Origin: Paracoccaceae bacterium
GTDB taxonomy: Bacteria > Pseudomonadota > Alphaproteobacteria > Rhodobacterales > Rhodobacteraceae
NCBI GenBank assembly: GCA_030625695.1
Contig: DAOUQK010000076.1
Coordinates: 1 to 11,857 of the forward strand
Length of the DNA stretch: 11,857 nucleotides
Direction of reading: 5' to 3'
Under the pieces are notes generated by a model, which was given only the letters and a program-made list of their open reading frames with translations, was not told the origin of the DNA and did not search any database. Both the position numbers and the translations under genes were made by a program. Shown here piece after piece: positions 1 through 6,964 of the stretch (its first letter is position 1; every line of letters begins with the position of its first letter).

Positions 1-1663
1 GGAATATCGCCACCCCTGCCAGCGTGCCCGCAATTCCAGCGCCTTCTGGCAACAGATAGGCCGGGTTCAGTATCTGCATCGCCCCAAGGAACATCGCGTA
101 CATCGCAGGCGGCACAAGGGCCGCGCGAACCACCCACGGCAGACGGGCGCGCAAAGTGTCGGAAATCCCGCCGAACATCCGTGACATCCGGCCTGTGACT
201 CCGCCCATCACCGGCAGATAGATCAGTGCCACCACCAGCGAAGCCGACAGCACGAAGATCAACGTCACCGGCAACATGCCCATGAACTGTCCGGGAACAC
301 CGGGCCAGAACAACATTGGCAGGAACGCGCACAGCGTGGTGGCAGTGGACGATACAATCGGCCAGAACATCCGCTGTGCGGCTTCTACATAGGCGTGCAT
401 CGGGCCGATGCCGTCCTTGATGCGTTTGTCGGCGTATTCCACCACCACAATCGCCCCATCGACCAGCATACCCACCGCCAAAATCAAGCCAAACATCACA
501 ATGTTTGAGATTGAAATGCCCATCAGCGCCAGCAACACGAAACACAACAGGAACGAGGTCGGAATGGCAAAACCCACCAGCAACGCCGCCCGACTGCCCA
601 ACGACGCCAGCACCACGATCATCACCAAGGCAATCGCCGTCAGAACCGACCCTTCGAGCTGGCGCACCATTGATCCAACCACCCGGCTTTGATCATTCGA
701 CGTGCCGACCTGTATCGCCACCTGTAACTCGGCTGGCCATTTGGTGCGCGCCTCGGCAACCGTTTCCTTGATCAGCGCCACAGTGTCGATCAGGTTAAAG
801 CCTTTACGCTTGACCACCTGCAACGCCACCGTGGTTTCGCCGTCAAACCGCGCCGTGCCTCTGCGATCCTCGAAGGTAAAGTTGATCTCGGCCAACTCAC
901 CCAATGTCACCACCCGGTTGCCGTTGACCTTGACCGGCAGGTTATAAACGTCGCGTGGCTCATCAAACGACGACGGGATTTTGATCGAGTTTCTGCCCTG
1001 TTCGGTGTCAATTTCGCCCGCGGCGATCAACTGGTTATTGTTCTGCACTACGCTGATCAGTTCCGTCGCCGTGACGTTGTAGGATTCAAGACGCAGCGGG
1101 TCGATAATCACCTCAAGCATCTCATCGCGGTTACCGGCGATCCCGGCTTCAAGCACCGCGTCCAGACTCTCAAGATCGTCCTGCAAATCCTTGGCAATGC
1201 GGGCCATTGTCCGTTCCGGCACGGCACCGGTCAGGTTGACAATGACGATTGGGAATTCCGAGAAATTGATCTCGGATATGGTATATTGATCGGCCCCGTC
1301 CGGAAATTCGCTCTGCGCGGTGTTCATGGCGTCGCGCACGTCGGCCATCACCGCCGTCTTGTCCCAGCCGAATTCGAACTCGATATAAATCGCGGCATAG
1401 TTTTCCGCCGCCGTGGACGACATCTTTTTCAGCCCGTCCAGATCGGCCAGTTCGGTTTCCATCACCTTGACCAAAAGGCTTTCGCTGTCTTGCGCCGAAA
1501 TGCCGGGGAAGGGGACCGAGATGATCAGGCCGGGGATCTGAATGTCCGGCTCGCCCTCTTTTGGCAGGACCGAATAGGCAAAGCCGCCAACCAGTATCGA
1601 AATGGCGATGAACGCCAGAATCATCCGGGCGCGCGATGCCGCCCAGGCGACAACACCAATCAT
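1..1663 (-). CDS. RND-family efflux pump inner-membrane permease, C-terminal part beyond the window
   Basis: This is a proton-driven tripartite efflux permease of the AcrB/MexB superfamily, acting in the inner membrane. The frame is open for 554 codons from the ATG at 1663 to the left edge with no stop, about half of a usual RND pump of 1000-1050 residues. Visible parts are transmembrane segment 1 (about residues 13-32), an N-terminal periplasmic porter region with the family-typical LPKEGEPDIQIP stretch right after TM1, and a TM2-TM6 block from about residue 330 onward. TM4 carries GLILAVGMLVDGAIVVVEYA. Its D402 matches the first proton-relay aspartate of AcrB, while the next residue is Gly instead of the second Asp. 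The start overlaps the stop of the upstream adaptor gene by ATGA, implying translational coupling. The family call is firm; the substrate cannot be told. Confidence 0.93.
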   Translation of the reverse strand, partial: MIGVVAWAASRARMILAFIAISILVGGFAYSVLPKEGEPDIQIPGLIISVPFPGISAQDSESLLVKVMETELADLDGLKKMSSTAAENYAAIYIEFEFGWDKTAVMADVRDAMNTAQSEFPDGADQYTISEINFSEFPIVIVNLTGAVPERTMARIAKDLQDDLESLDAVLEAGIAGNRDEMLEVIIDPLRLESYNVTATELISVVQNNNQLIAAGEIDTEQGRNSIKIPSSFDEPRDVYNLPVKVNGNRVVTLGELAEINFTFEDRRGTARFDGETTVALQVVKRKGFNLIDTVALIKETVAEARTKWPAELQVAIQVGTSNDQSRVVGSMVRQLEGSVLTAIALVMIVVLASLGSRAALLVGFAIPTSFLLCFVLLALMGISISNIVMFGLILAVGMLVDGAIVVVEYADKRIKDGIGPMHAYVEAAQRMFWPIVSSTATTLCAFLPMLFWPGVPGQFMGMLPVTLIFVLSASLVVALIYLPVMGGVTGRMSRMFGGISDTLRARLPWVVRAALVPPAMYAMFLGAMQILNPAYLLPEGAGIAGTLAGVAIF

Positions 1664-2913
1664 TCGCTGATCTCGCGAAAGGTCGGCCTGACTTCGACGC
1701 CAGCGGTGACAAAATCCTGGCCCACAACAATGACATCCACCGTATCCGGCAGACCGGACACCCAGATACCGTCAATATCGTCGCGCACCAGTTCAATCGG
1801 CATGAACGCCACGATGTTGCCATCGCCAACAATCCGCACACCGATTTTGCCGTCATTGTTCAGGGTCAGCGCCGATTGGTTAAGGCGGTGCGCCCGCGCG
1901 CCATCCGCCGCCACCAGAATCGCTGCTGTCTGCCCGTCACGAATGGCCAGTTCCGGATTGGGCACGGTAATTTCAACCTCAAACGTGCGGGTGGTCATGT
2001 CGGCGCTGCGTGACAGATACGTCACCCGCCCCTGCACCCGCGCCCCCGAGGCCAGTTCGGCCCCCGCCAACGCCCCCACCTTGACCCGGTCCACATCCGA
2101 TTCCGGCACGTATCCAACCAGCTTGATCGGGTCCAGCTGAATAACCGTGGCGCACAGTGATCCGGGCTGCATCAGACTGCCCAGTTCGGCGGCGTCGGAT
2201 TCCAGCAAGCCCTTGAAGGGGGCGGTGATAACCAACCGGTCCATATCCTTTTGCGCCGCCGCAACCGTGGCAATCGCCGCTTCGATCCCTGATTTTGTGG
2301 CTTCCAACCCGGACTCGGCAGATTTGATTGACGCTTGGGCGGCGGCAACCGTGGCTTCGGTTGATTTCAGCCGGGTTTCCGAGGTATAGCCGCCCTTGAC
2401 CAGCTTCACCGCCGCGTTCCAGATGATTGTCGCTTCGCTCAGGCGGGCAATGGCCTCTTGCAGCTTGGCTTCGGACTCCGGCACCCGACTCTTTGCTTCG
2501 CTCAGGCGTGCACGGGCTTCGGCCAGGCGCGCTTCGCGCGAACCGGGATCAAGACGGCAAAGAATATCACCGCGTTCAACAAATGACCCTTTGCGCAAAG
2601 GCTCCGAGATCACCACCGCCGCCACCTCGGACCGCACCTCGACCTGACGTGCGGCTTCGGTCTGACCCCGCAGCACCACCGCGCTGTCAATGGTCTGGGC
2701 GACGCTGTGCAGCACAACCACGCCGATTTTGGCCTCATCACTGGCCCTCGCGGCCCTCGAAGATGTGGAACCCAAAGTAGCCGCGTCATCGGTCTCCGAG
2801 GCCTCAGCCACCCCATCACCGCGCGCAAACGCCAGCAAAGCATCGCGTTCGAACACGGCCAGATACATCACTCCGGTCACCAGAAGTGCCGTAATCAAAG
2901 GTACTATCCGCAT
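1660..2913 (-). CDS. RND efflux periplasmic adaptor subunit (HlyD/AcrA membrane fusion protein)
   Basis: The 417-residue product would link the RND pump encoded next to an outer-membrane channel. An N-terminal hydrophobic segment (about residues 2-19, MRIVPLITALLVTGVMYLA) acts as signal or membrane anchor. It is followed by a low-complexity linker, a split lipoyl-like domain (the VEVRSEVAAVV part near residue 95 and the LVITAPFKGLL part near 235), and an alpha-helical hairpin between them that is rich in Ala, Glu and Lys. Beta-barrel and membrane-proximal domains follow. The frame is open upstream to 2997, but I chose the ATG at 2913 because the hydrophobic segment begins there and a purine-rich AAAGAG lies just upstream. 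The gene ends in a 4-base overlap with the pump gene, so the two form an operon. No lipobox cysteine is visible near the N terminus. Confidence 0.92.
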   Translation of the reverse strand: MRIVPLITALLVTGVMYLAVFERDALLAFARGDGVAEASETDDAATLGSTSSRAARASDEAKIGVVVLHSVAQTIDSAVVLRGQTEAARQVEVRSEVAAVVISEPLRKGSFVERGDILCRLDPGSREARLAEARARLSEAKSRVPESEAKLQEAIARLSEATIIWNAAVKLVKGGYTSETRLKSTEATVAAAQASIKSAESGLEATKSGIEAAIATVAAAQKDMDRLVITAPFKGLLESDAAELGSLMQPGSLCATVIQLDPIKLVGYVPESDVDRVKVGALAGAELASGARVQGRVTYLSRSADMTTRTFEVEITVPNPELAIRDGQTAAILVAADGARAHRLNQSALTLNNDGKIGVRIVGDGNIVAFMPIELVRDDIDGIWVSGLPDTVDVIVVGQDFVTAGVEVRPTFREISE

Positions 2914-3044
2914 GATGCGTCTCTTTCGTTCGTCTGTCCGCTCGTCTGGCAGGCCGTTGAAACAGCGCCAGGTTTCCCGTTCCGCCCCGCTCAGCACCGG
3001 ACTTGGCTGGGTTTCACATAAGGTACATATAGGTGTTGTCCATA

Positions 3045-3062
3045 CTAAACTAACCAGTTCAG
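3045..3062. promoter_or_regulatory. 18-bp palindromic operator candidate for the efflux operon
   Basis: The bases CTAAACTAACCAGTTCAG form an imperfect palindrome of the form CTNAACT-N4-AGTTNAG; only one outer pair and the four central bases break symmetry. The site touches the -10 element of the minus-strand promoter and covers the likely transcription start. That is where TetR- or MarR-type repressors of RND operons usually bind. The role is inferred from position and symmetry; no regulator gene is present nearby. Confidence 0.5.
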
Positions 3063-3089
3063 AATAGTTTTTTTTACTATTTTGTTCAA
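3061..3089 (-). promoter_or_regulatory. sigma70-like promoter of the adaptor/RND operon
   Basis: Read on the minus strand, TTGAAC (3089-3084) and TATTCT (3066-3061) are separated by exactly 17 bases, and the spacer contains a run of eight A. Each hexamer matches 4 of 6 consensus bases. The site is about 150 bases upstream of the adaptor ATG, in the most AT-rich part of the gap between the divergent operons. Confidence 0.45.
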
Positions 3090-3119
3090 GAGGCGGGGCT
3101 TACCGGGCATCAGCACGTC

Positions 3120-3147
3120 TTGGCTTGTGGTAAAAGTCAGGTTAATA
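3120..3147 (+). promoter_or_regulatory. candidate promoter for the yfgM-bamB-der cluster
   Basis: TTGGCT (3120-3125) and TTAATA (3142-3147) are spaced by 16 bases and lie about 50 bases before the start of the TPR gene, in the gap shared with the divergent efflux operon. The match is moderate and no other element of the gap looks better on this strand. Confidence 0.3.
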
Positions 3148-3198
3148 GGGGGGAAACCGGCCCTGAATCTGGGTCAAATGGCGTTATAAGGGTACCGG

Positions 3199-3864
3199 AT
3201 GAGCGATACAGACACATTCATCGATGAAGTCAACGAAGAGGTCCGGCGCGACAACCTGTTCAAAATGATGAAACGCTATGGCTGGATTCCCGTAGTGTTG
3301 ATCCTGGCGATCGTTGGCGGGGCCGCGTATAACGAATATACCAAGGCCCAGACGCGCGGCGCTGCCGAAATGCTGGGTGATAATATTCTGGCGGCTTTGG
3401 CACAAAACGATGCGGCTGCGCGGGCCACAACGCTTGCGGGCCTTTCGGCCGAAACACCGGGCGGCGACGCGATCCTGCAATTTCTGGCCGCAACGGCGCA
3501 GGCCGAAGCGGGCGACACCGACAAGGCAATTGCCAGCCTGAACGCGGTTGCGCTAAACGGTGACGTGCCCGAGATTTATCGACAGATTGCCAGTTTCAAG
3601 GCGCTGACCCTGCAATCCGCGACCATGCCGGCCGCTGAACGCCGGTTGCAATTCGAAGCCCTGGCAAGGCCGGGCGCGCGGCTGCGTCTTCTGGCCGAAG
3701 AACAATTGGCCCTGATTGATATCTCGGAAGGGCAGGTTGACGCGGCATTGACCCGCCTGCAGGCGATATTGCAGGACGCCGAGATTGATAGAGGCTTGCA
3801 ACAGCGCGTGTCGCAGGTGATTGTGGCATTAGGTGCAAAACCGGACGTCAGATCCGGCATTTGA
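3199..3864 (+). CDS. YfgM-like TPR protein, SecYEG ancillary subunit family
   Basis: The 221-residue protein has a short charged cytoplasmic N terminus, one transmembrane helix (about residues 28-44, YGWIPVVLILAIVGGAAY) and a periplasmic alpha-helical, Ala-rich region with degenerate tetratricopeptide-like repeats. This matches the YfgM family (TPR_21 domain), whose E. coli member associates with the SecYEG translocon and the periplasmic chaperone PpiD. The start is supported by AAGGG at 3188-3192, six bases before the ATG. It is directly followed by bamB and der, the same order as in E. coli, which strengthens the call. The length fits the family (about 200-220 residues). The exact role in alphaproteobacteria is inferred, not shown. 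Confidence 0.85.
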   Translation: MSDTDTFIDEVNEEVRRDNLFKMMKRYGWIPVVLILAIVGGAAYNEYTKAQTRGAAEMLGDNILAALAQNDAAARATTLAGLSAETPGGDAILQFLAATAQAEAGDTDKAIASLNAVALNGDVPEIYRQIASFKALTLQSATMPAAERRLQFEALARPGARLRLLAEEQLALIDISEGQVDAALTRLQAILQDAEIDRGLQQRVSQVIVALGAKPDVRSGI

Positions 3865-3868
3865 GGAT

Positions 3869-3915
3869 TGATCGCTGTGGACTGGCCCAATCAGCCGGGT
3901 TGTTCCGGGCGATCA
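3869..3915. repeat. inverted repeat between yfgM-like gene and bamB
   Basis: TGATCGC (3869-3875) and GCGATCA (3909-3915) are exact inverse complements separated by 33 bases, in the 73-base gap between the two genes. Without a T-run it is not a convincing terminator. It could fold in a shared transcript and adjust expression of the second gene, but chance is possible. Confidence 0.25.
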
Positions 3916-3937
3916 TATGACGATTTGGGTGATTTAG

Positions 3938-5302
3938 ATGAGCGATACAGGCCATTTACACTTGCGTAATGTCGCGTCCGGGGTCCGCGCCGTATTGGCG
4001 TTATTTGGCTTGGGGACCTTGTTATTGCTTAGTGCATGCCAGGAAAAAGAACACATCCTGGTAGGGGTGCGCGAAGATATCCGATCCGAACAGTCCCCAA
4101 GCCGGGCAGTGGCGCAGGTTGGTGAAAACCGTTCCGTGGCGATCCGCCTGCCGGGCCAGCGCAGCAATGCCGACTGGGCGCAATCGTTTGGCACGTCTGG
4201 CCTGCGTGTGGCCCATCCCGCCTTGCAGAGCGCGCCACAACTGATCTGGTCGGTGCCGATTGGCACCGGTAACGCCAAGCGCGCGCGAATAACTGCCGAT
4301 CCGGTGGTGGCAGGCGGTCTGATCTATACGCTGGACAGTGGCGCGCGGGTTTCCGGCGTTTCGACCAATGGCGTTGTGGTCTGGAGTAAAGAACTGCTGC
4401 CGGCAGCGGATGCGACCGGCGACGCCACGGGCGGCGGCATGGCGTATCATTCCGGCACACTTTATGTCTCGTCCGGGTTTGGGCTGTTAAGTGCGCTGGA
4501 TGCCAAAACCGGCGCTATCCGCTGGCAACAACGGCTTGACGCCACTGGTAGCGGCCAACCATTGGTGGCCAACGGGTTGGTTTACCTTGTGGCCGGTGAT
4601 GAGACCGGCTGGGCAATCGACGCCAAAACGGGCCGGGTCAAATGGAACATCAAAGCGTCCCCGGCAATTGCCAACGTGCTGGGCGCACCAGCACCGGCGC
4701 TTTCGGGCGATCTCGCGGTGTTTGCCTTTGGTTCGGGCGATCTGGTTGCTGCCTTCCGACGTGGCGGCGTTCAGCGCTGGTCGTCAAGTTTGGGCGGCGA
4801 GAGGTCGGGCATTGCCCGCTCGCGGGTCGGTGACATCACCGGTAGCCCGGTAGTGGTTGGCCGCCGGATTTACGTCGGTAACAATTCCGGGCGTACCATG
4901 GCGTTCGACACCTTCCTCGGCGATCGGATATGGACCGCTGCGCATGGCGCGCTTGGCCCGGTCTGGCCGGTTTCGGGCAGCTTGTTTCTGGTGGCGGATT
5001 CGGATCATCTGGTGCGGCTGAATGCGCAGGATGGCAGCACAATCTGGGCGGTTGACCTGCCCAGCAATATCAAGGATCGCCCACAAAAACGCGGGCCAAC
5101 CCACGCGCAATTCGGGCCCGTAGTGGCCGGCGGGCGGGTGATTGTGCCGTCAGGCGACGGGCTGATCCGGTTCTTTGCCCCCGAAGACGGCACGCTGGCG
5201 CATTCGGTGGCAATCCCCGGTGGTGCCGCCACTGGCCCGGTTGTGGCAGGCAAAACGCTGTATGTAGTTGGCGCAGACGGGCAATTGCACGCTTTCCGTT
5301 AG
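3938..5302 (+). CDS. bamB: outer membrane protein assembly factor BamB (PQQ-type beta-propeller lipoprotein)
   Basis: The 454-residue product is predicted to be an outer-membrane lipoprotein of the BAM complex, which inserts beta-barrel proteins; BamB scaffolds BamA. A lipoprotein signal peptide spans residues 1-33 with a lipobox LLSAC, Cys34 being the acylated residue, followed by QEKE. The rest consists of repeated propeller blades with the PQQ-repeat signature, for example LSALDAKTGAIRW, AIDAKTGRVKW and VRLNAQDGSTIW. The start at 3938 is preceded by a weak GGGTGA. The length is greater than E. coli BamB (about 390 residues), mostly from an N-terminal extension before the first blade. Position between the yfgM-like gene and der supports the assignment over a generic PQQ-binding enzyme. 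Confidence 0.9.
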   Translation: MSDTGHLHLRNVASGVRAVLALFGLGTLLLLSACQEKEHILVGVREDIRSEQSPSRAVAQVGENRSVAIRLPGQRSNADWAQSFGTSGLRVAHPALQSAPQLIWSVPIGTGNAKRARITADPVVAGGLIYTLDSGARVSGVSTNGVVVWSKELLPAADATGDATGGGMAYHSGTLYVSSGFGLLSALDAKTGAIRWQQRLDATGSGQPLVANGLVYLVAGDETGWAIDAKTGRVKWNIKASPAIANVLGAPAPALSGDLAVFAFGSGDLVAAFRRGGVQRWSSSLGGERSGIARSRVGDITGSPVVVGRRIYVGNNSGRTMAFDTFLGDRIWTAAHGALGPVWPVSGSLFLVADSDHLVRLNAQDGSTIWAVDLPSNIKDRPQKRGPTHAQFGPVVAGGRVIVPSGDGLIRFFAPEDGTLAHSVAIPGGAATGPVVAGKTLYVVGADGQLHAFR

Positions 5303-5352
5303 GCCGGGGATGGTTTAAGGGAACGACTCATACCAGATAAAGAGCCGATCTC

Positions 5353-6822
5353 ATGTCCTTCACCCTCGCCATTGTGGGCCGCCCTAATGTGGGCAAATCC
5401 ACCCTGTTCAACCGTCTTGTCGGCAAACGTCTGGCCCTGGTCGACGACCAACCGGGTGTGACCCGTGACCTGCGCGAAGGGGCTGCACGACTAGGTGACC
5501 TGCGCTTTACCGTGATTGACACGGCCGGCCTGGAAGAGGTGACGGACGACAGCCTGCAAGGCCGTATGCGCCGTTTGACCGAGCGCGCGGTTGATATGGC
5601 CGATATCTGCCTGTTCATGATCGACGCACGCGCTGGGGTCACCCCCACCGATCAGGTGTTTGCGCAAATCCTGCGCAAACGGTCGGCGCATGTGATTCTG
5701 GCGGCGAACAAGGCCGAAGGCCGCGCCGCTGATGTCGGGGTGAATGAGGCCTATTCGCTGGGTCTGGGTGAACCGATTGCCCTCTCGGCGGAACACGGCG
5801 AAGGCTTGAATGACCTCTATTCCCAATTGATGCCGATCGCCGACACGTTTGCCGCCAGTGAGGCAGATGCCGATGACGGCGCACCTGAAATTGACGTCAC
5901 CCTTGATGAAGACGATGACGATATCACGTTTGTCCTGCCCACCAACGCCAAACCCCTGCAAGTCGCCGTCGTGGGTCGACCCAACGCGGGCAAATCCACT
6001 CTGATCAACCAGATCATTGGCGAAGACCGTTTGTTGACCGGCCCCGAGGCCGGGATCACCCGCGATGCCATTTCCCTGCGCACTACATGGGGGGAAACCC
6101 CAATGCGCATCTTTGACACGGCTGGCATGCGGCGTAAGGCCAAAGTGCAGGAGAAGCTGGAAAAGCTTTCGGTCAGTGATGGCCTTCGGGCGGTCAAGTT
6201 CGCCGAAGTTGTGGTGGTCCTGCTGGACGCTGCAATCCCGTTTGAACAACAGGACCTGCGGATTGCCGATCTGGCCGAACGCGAAGGCCGCGCGGTGGTG
6301 CTGGCGGTCAATAAATGGGACATTGAACCGGAAAAACAGGCGAAACTACGCGACTTGCGCGAAAGCTTTGAACGTTTGCTGCCGCAATTGCGCGGCGCGC
6401 CCCTTGTAACAGTGTCGGCCAAAACCGGCAAAGGTCTGGACCGGTTGCAGGCCGCCATTATGTCAGCCTATGAGGTCTGGAACCGCCGCATTCCGACGGC
6501 GGCCCTGAACCGCTGGCTGACCGGCATGCTGGAACAGCACCCACCGCCCGCACCCCAGGGTAAACGCATCAAGATGCGCTATATGACCCAGGTAAAGGCC
6601 CGCCCACCGGGGTTTGTTGTCATGTGTTCGCATCCCGATAAAACCCCCGACAGCTATTCGCGCTATCTGGTCAACGGCCTGCGCGTGGATTTCGATATGC
6701 CGGGCACGCCGATCCGCCTGTTTTTGCGGTCCCAGTCCGACAAGAACCCCTATCAGAACCGCAAGAAAAGCGGGCCGTCCAAGTTGCGCAAGCATACGCA
6801 TGGGCACCGCACGGACCGTTAG
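5353..6822 (+). CDS. der: ribosome assembly GTPase Der (EngA)
   Basis: The 489-residue cytoplasmic protein has two tandem GTPase domains followed by a KH-like domain, the unique Der/EngA layout, and acts in 50S subunit maturation. Domain 1 has the P-loop GRPNVGKST (residues 9-17), a switch QPGVTRD (33-39), DTAG (56-59) and NKAE (119-122). An acidic linker (about residues 170-195, with the run DEDDDD) leads to domain 2, with GRPNAGKST (208-216), DTAG (255-258) and NKWD (320-323). The C-terminal region ends in a basic tail typical of the family. The first G4 motif has Glu where NKxD is canonical. The gene follows bamB by 50 bases with no terminator, so co-transcription is likely. Confidence 0.98.
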   Translation: MSFTLAIVGRPNVGKSTLFNRLVGKRLALVDDQPGVTRDLREGAARLGDLRFTVIDTAGLEEVTDDSLQGRMRRLTERAVDMADICLFMIDARAGVTPTDQVFAQILRKRSAHVILAANKAEGRAADVGVNEAYSLGLGEPIALSAEHGEGLNDLYSQLMPIADTFAASEADADDGAPEIDVTLDEDDDDITFVLPTNAKPLQVAVVGRPNAGKSTLINQIIGEDRLLTGPEAGITRDAISLRTTWGETPMRIFDTAGMRRKAKVQEKLEKLSVSDGLRAVKFAEVVVVLLDAAIPFEQQDLRIADLAEREGRAVVLAVNKWDIEPEKQAKLRDLRESFERLLPQLRGAPLVTVSAKTGKGLDRLQAAIMSAYEVWNRRIPTAALNRWLTGMLEQHPPPAPQGKRIKMRYMTQVKARPPGFVVMCSHPDKTPDSYSRYLVNGLRVDFDMPGTPIRLFLRSQSDKNPYQNRKKSGPSKLRKHTHGHRTDR

Positions 6823-6871
6823 CGGCCGAGGCTCAAGCCCACCCTACGGAACACCTTAACACCCCAAGATG

Positions 6872-6955
6872 CTGCAAAAGGTATGGAATCCCTGTATTGC
6901 CGTGTCACACAATCAATGAGAGTCTTTTTGCATCTGGATTGATTCCTGCAAAAGG
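6872..6955 (+). repeat. 10-bp direct repeat CTGCAAAAGG upstream of the DUF2235 gene
   Basis: CTGCAAAAGG occurs at 6872-6881 and again at 6946-6955, where it supplies the Shine-Dalgarno of the hydrolase gene. The rest of the 142-base gap after der shows no clear terminator or promoter. Confidence 0.4.
6924..6955 (+). promoter_or_regulatory. 5' leader hairpin that would pair with the Shine-Dalgarno of the DUF2235 gene
   Basis: CTTTTTGCA (6924-6932) can pair with TGCAAAAGG (6947-6955) in nine base pairs, one of them G-U. GGA (6936-6938) and TCC (6944-6946) extend the stem by three pairs after a 3-base bulge. The right arm contains the AAAAGG ribosome binding site, nine bases before the ATG. A U-rich strand masking the SD resembles fourU-type RNA thermometers. 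Function is inferred from the fold only. Confidence 0.4.
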
Positions 6956-6964
6956 ATACACCTC

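Noticed and set aside
1286..2140. Long plus-strand open frame (284 codons) over the efflux genes
   Set aside because: It is antisense to the adaptor and pump frames, which show clear family motifs. Its composition is that of a shadow frame in GC-rich DNA.
3063..3081. Intrinsic terminator from the T-run with flanking inverted repeat
   Set aside because: The stem is six AT pairs and the T-run is in the loop instead of after the stem. No gene ends nearby on either strand.
3199..3950. Identical 14-base starts (GATGAGCGATACAG) of the yfgM-like gene and bamB
   Set aside because: The match encodes the same MSDT N terminus but does not extend to either side. With both genes unrelated further on, chance or codon bias is the simpler explanation.
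5491..6249. Long minus-strand open frame (252 codons) inside der
   Set aside because: It lies opposite the GTPase motifs of der and shows no recognisable domain or ribosome binding site.
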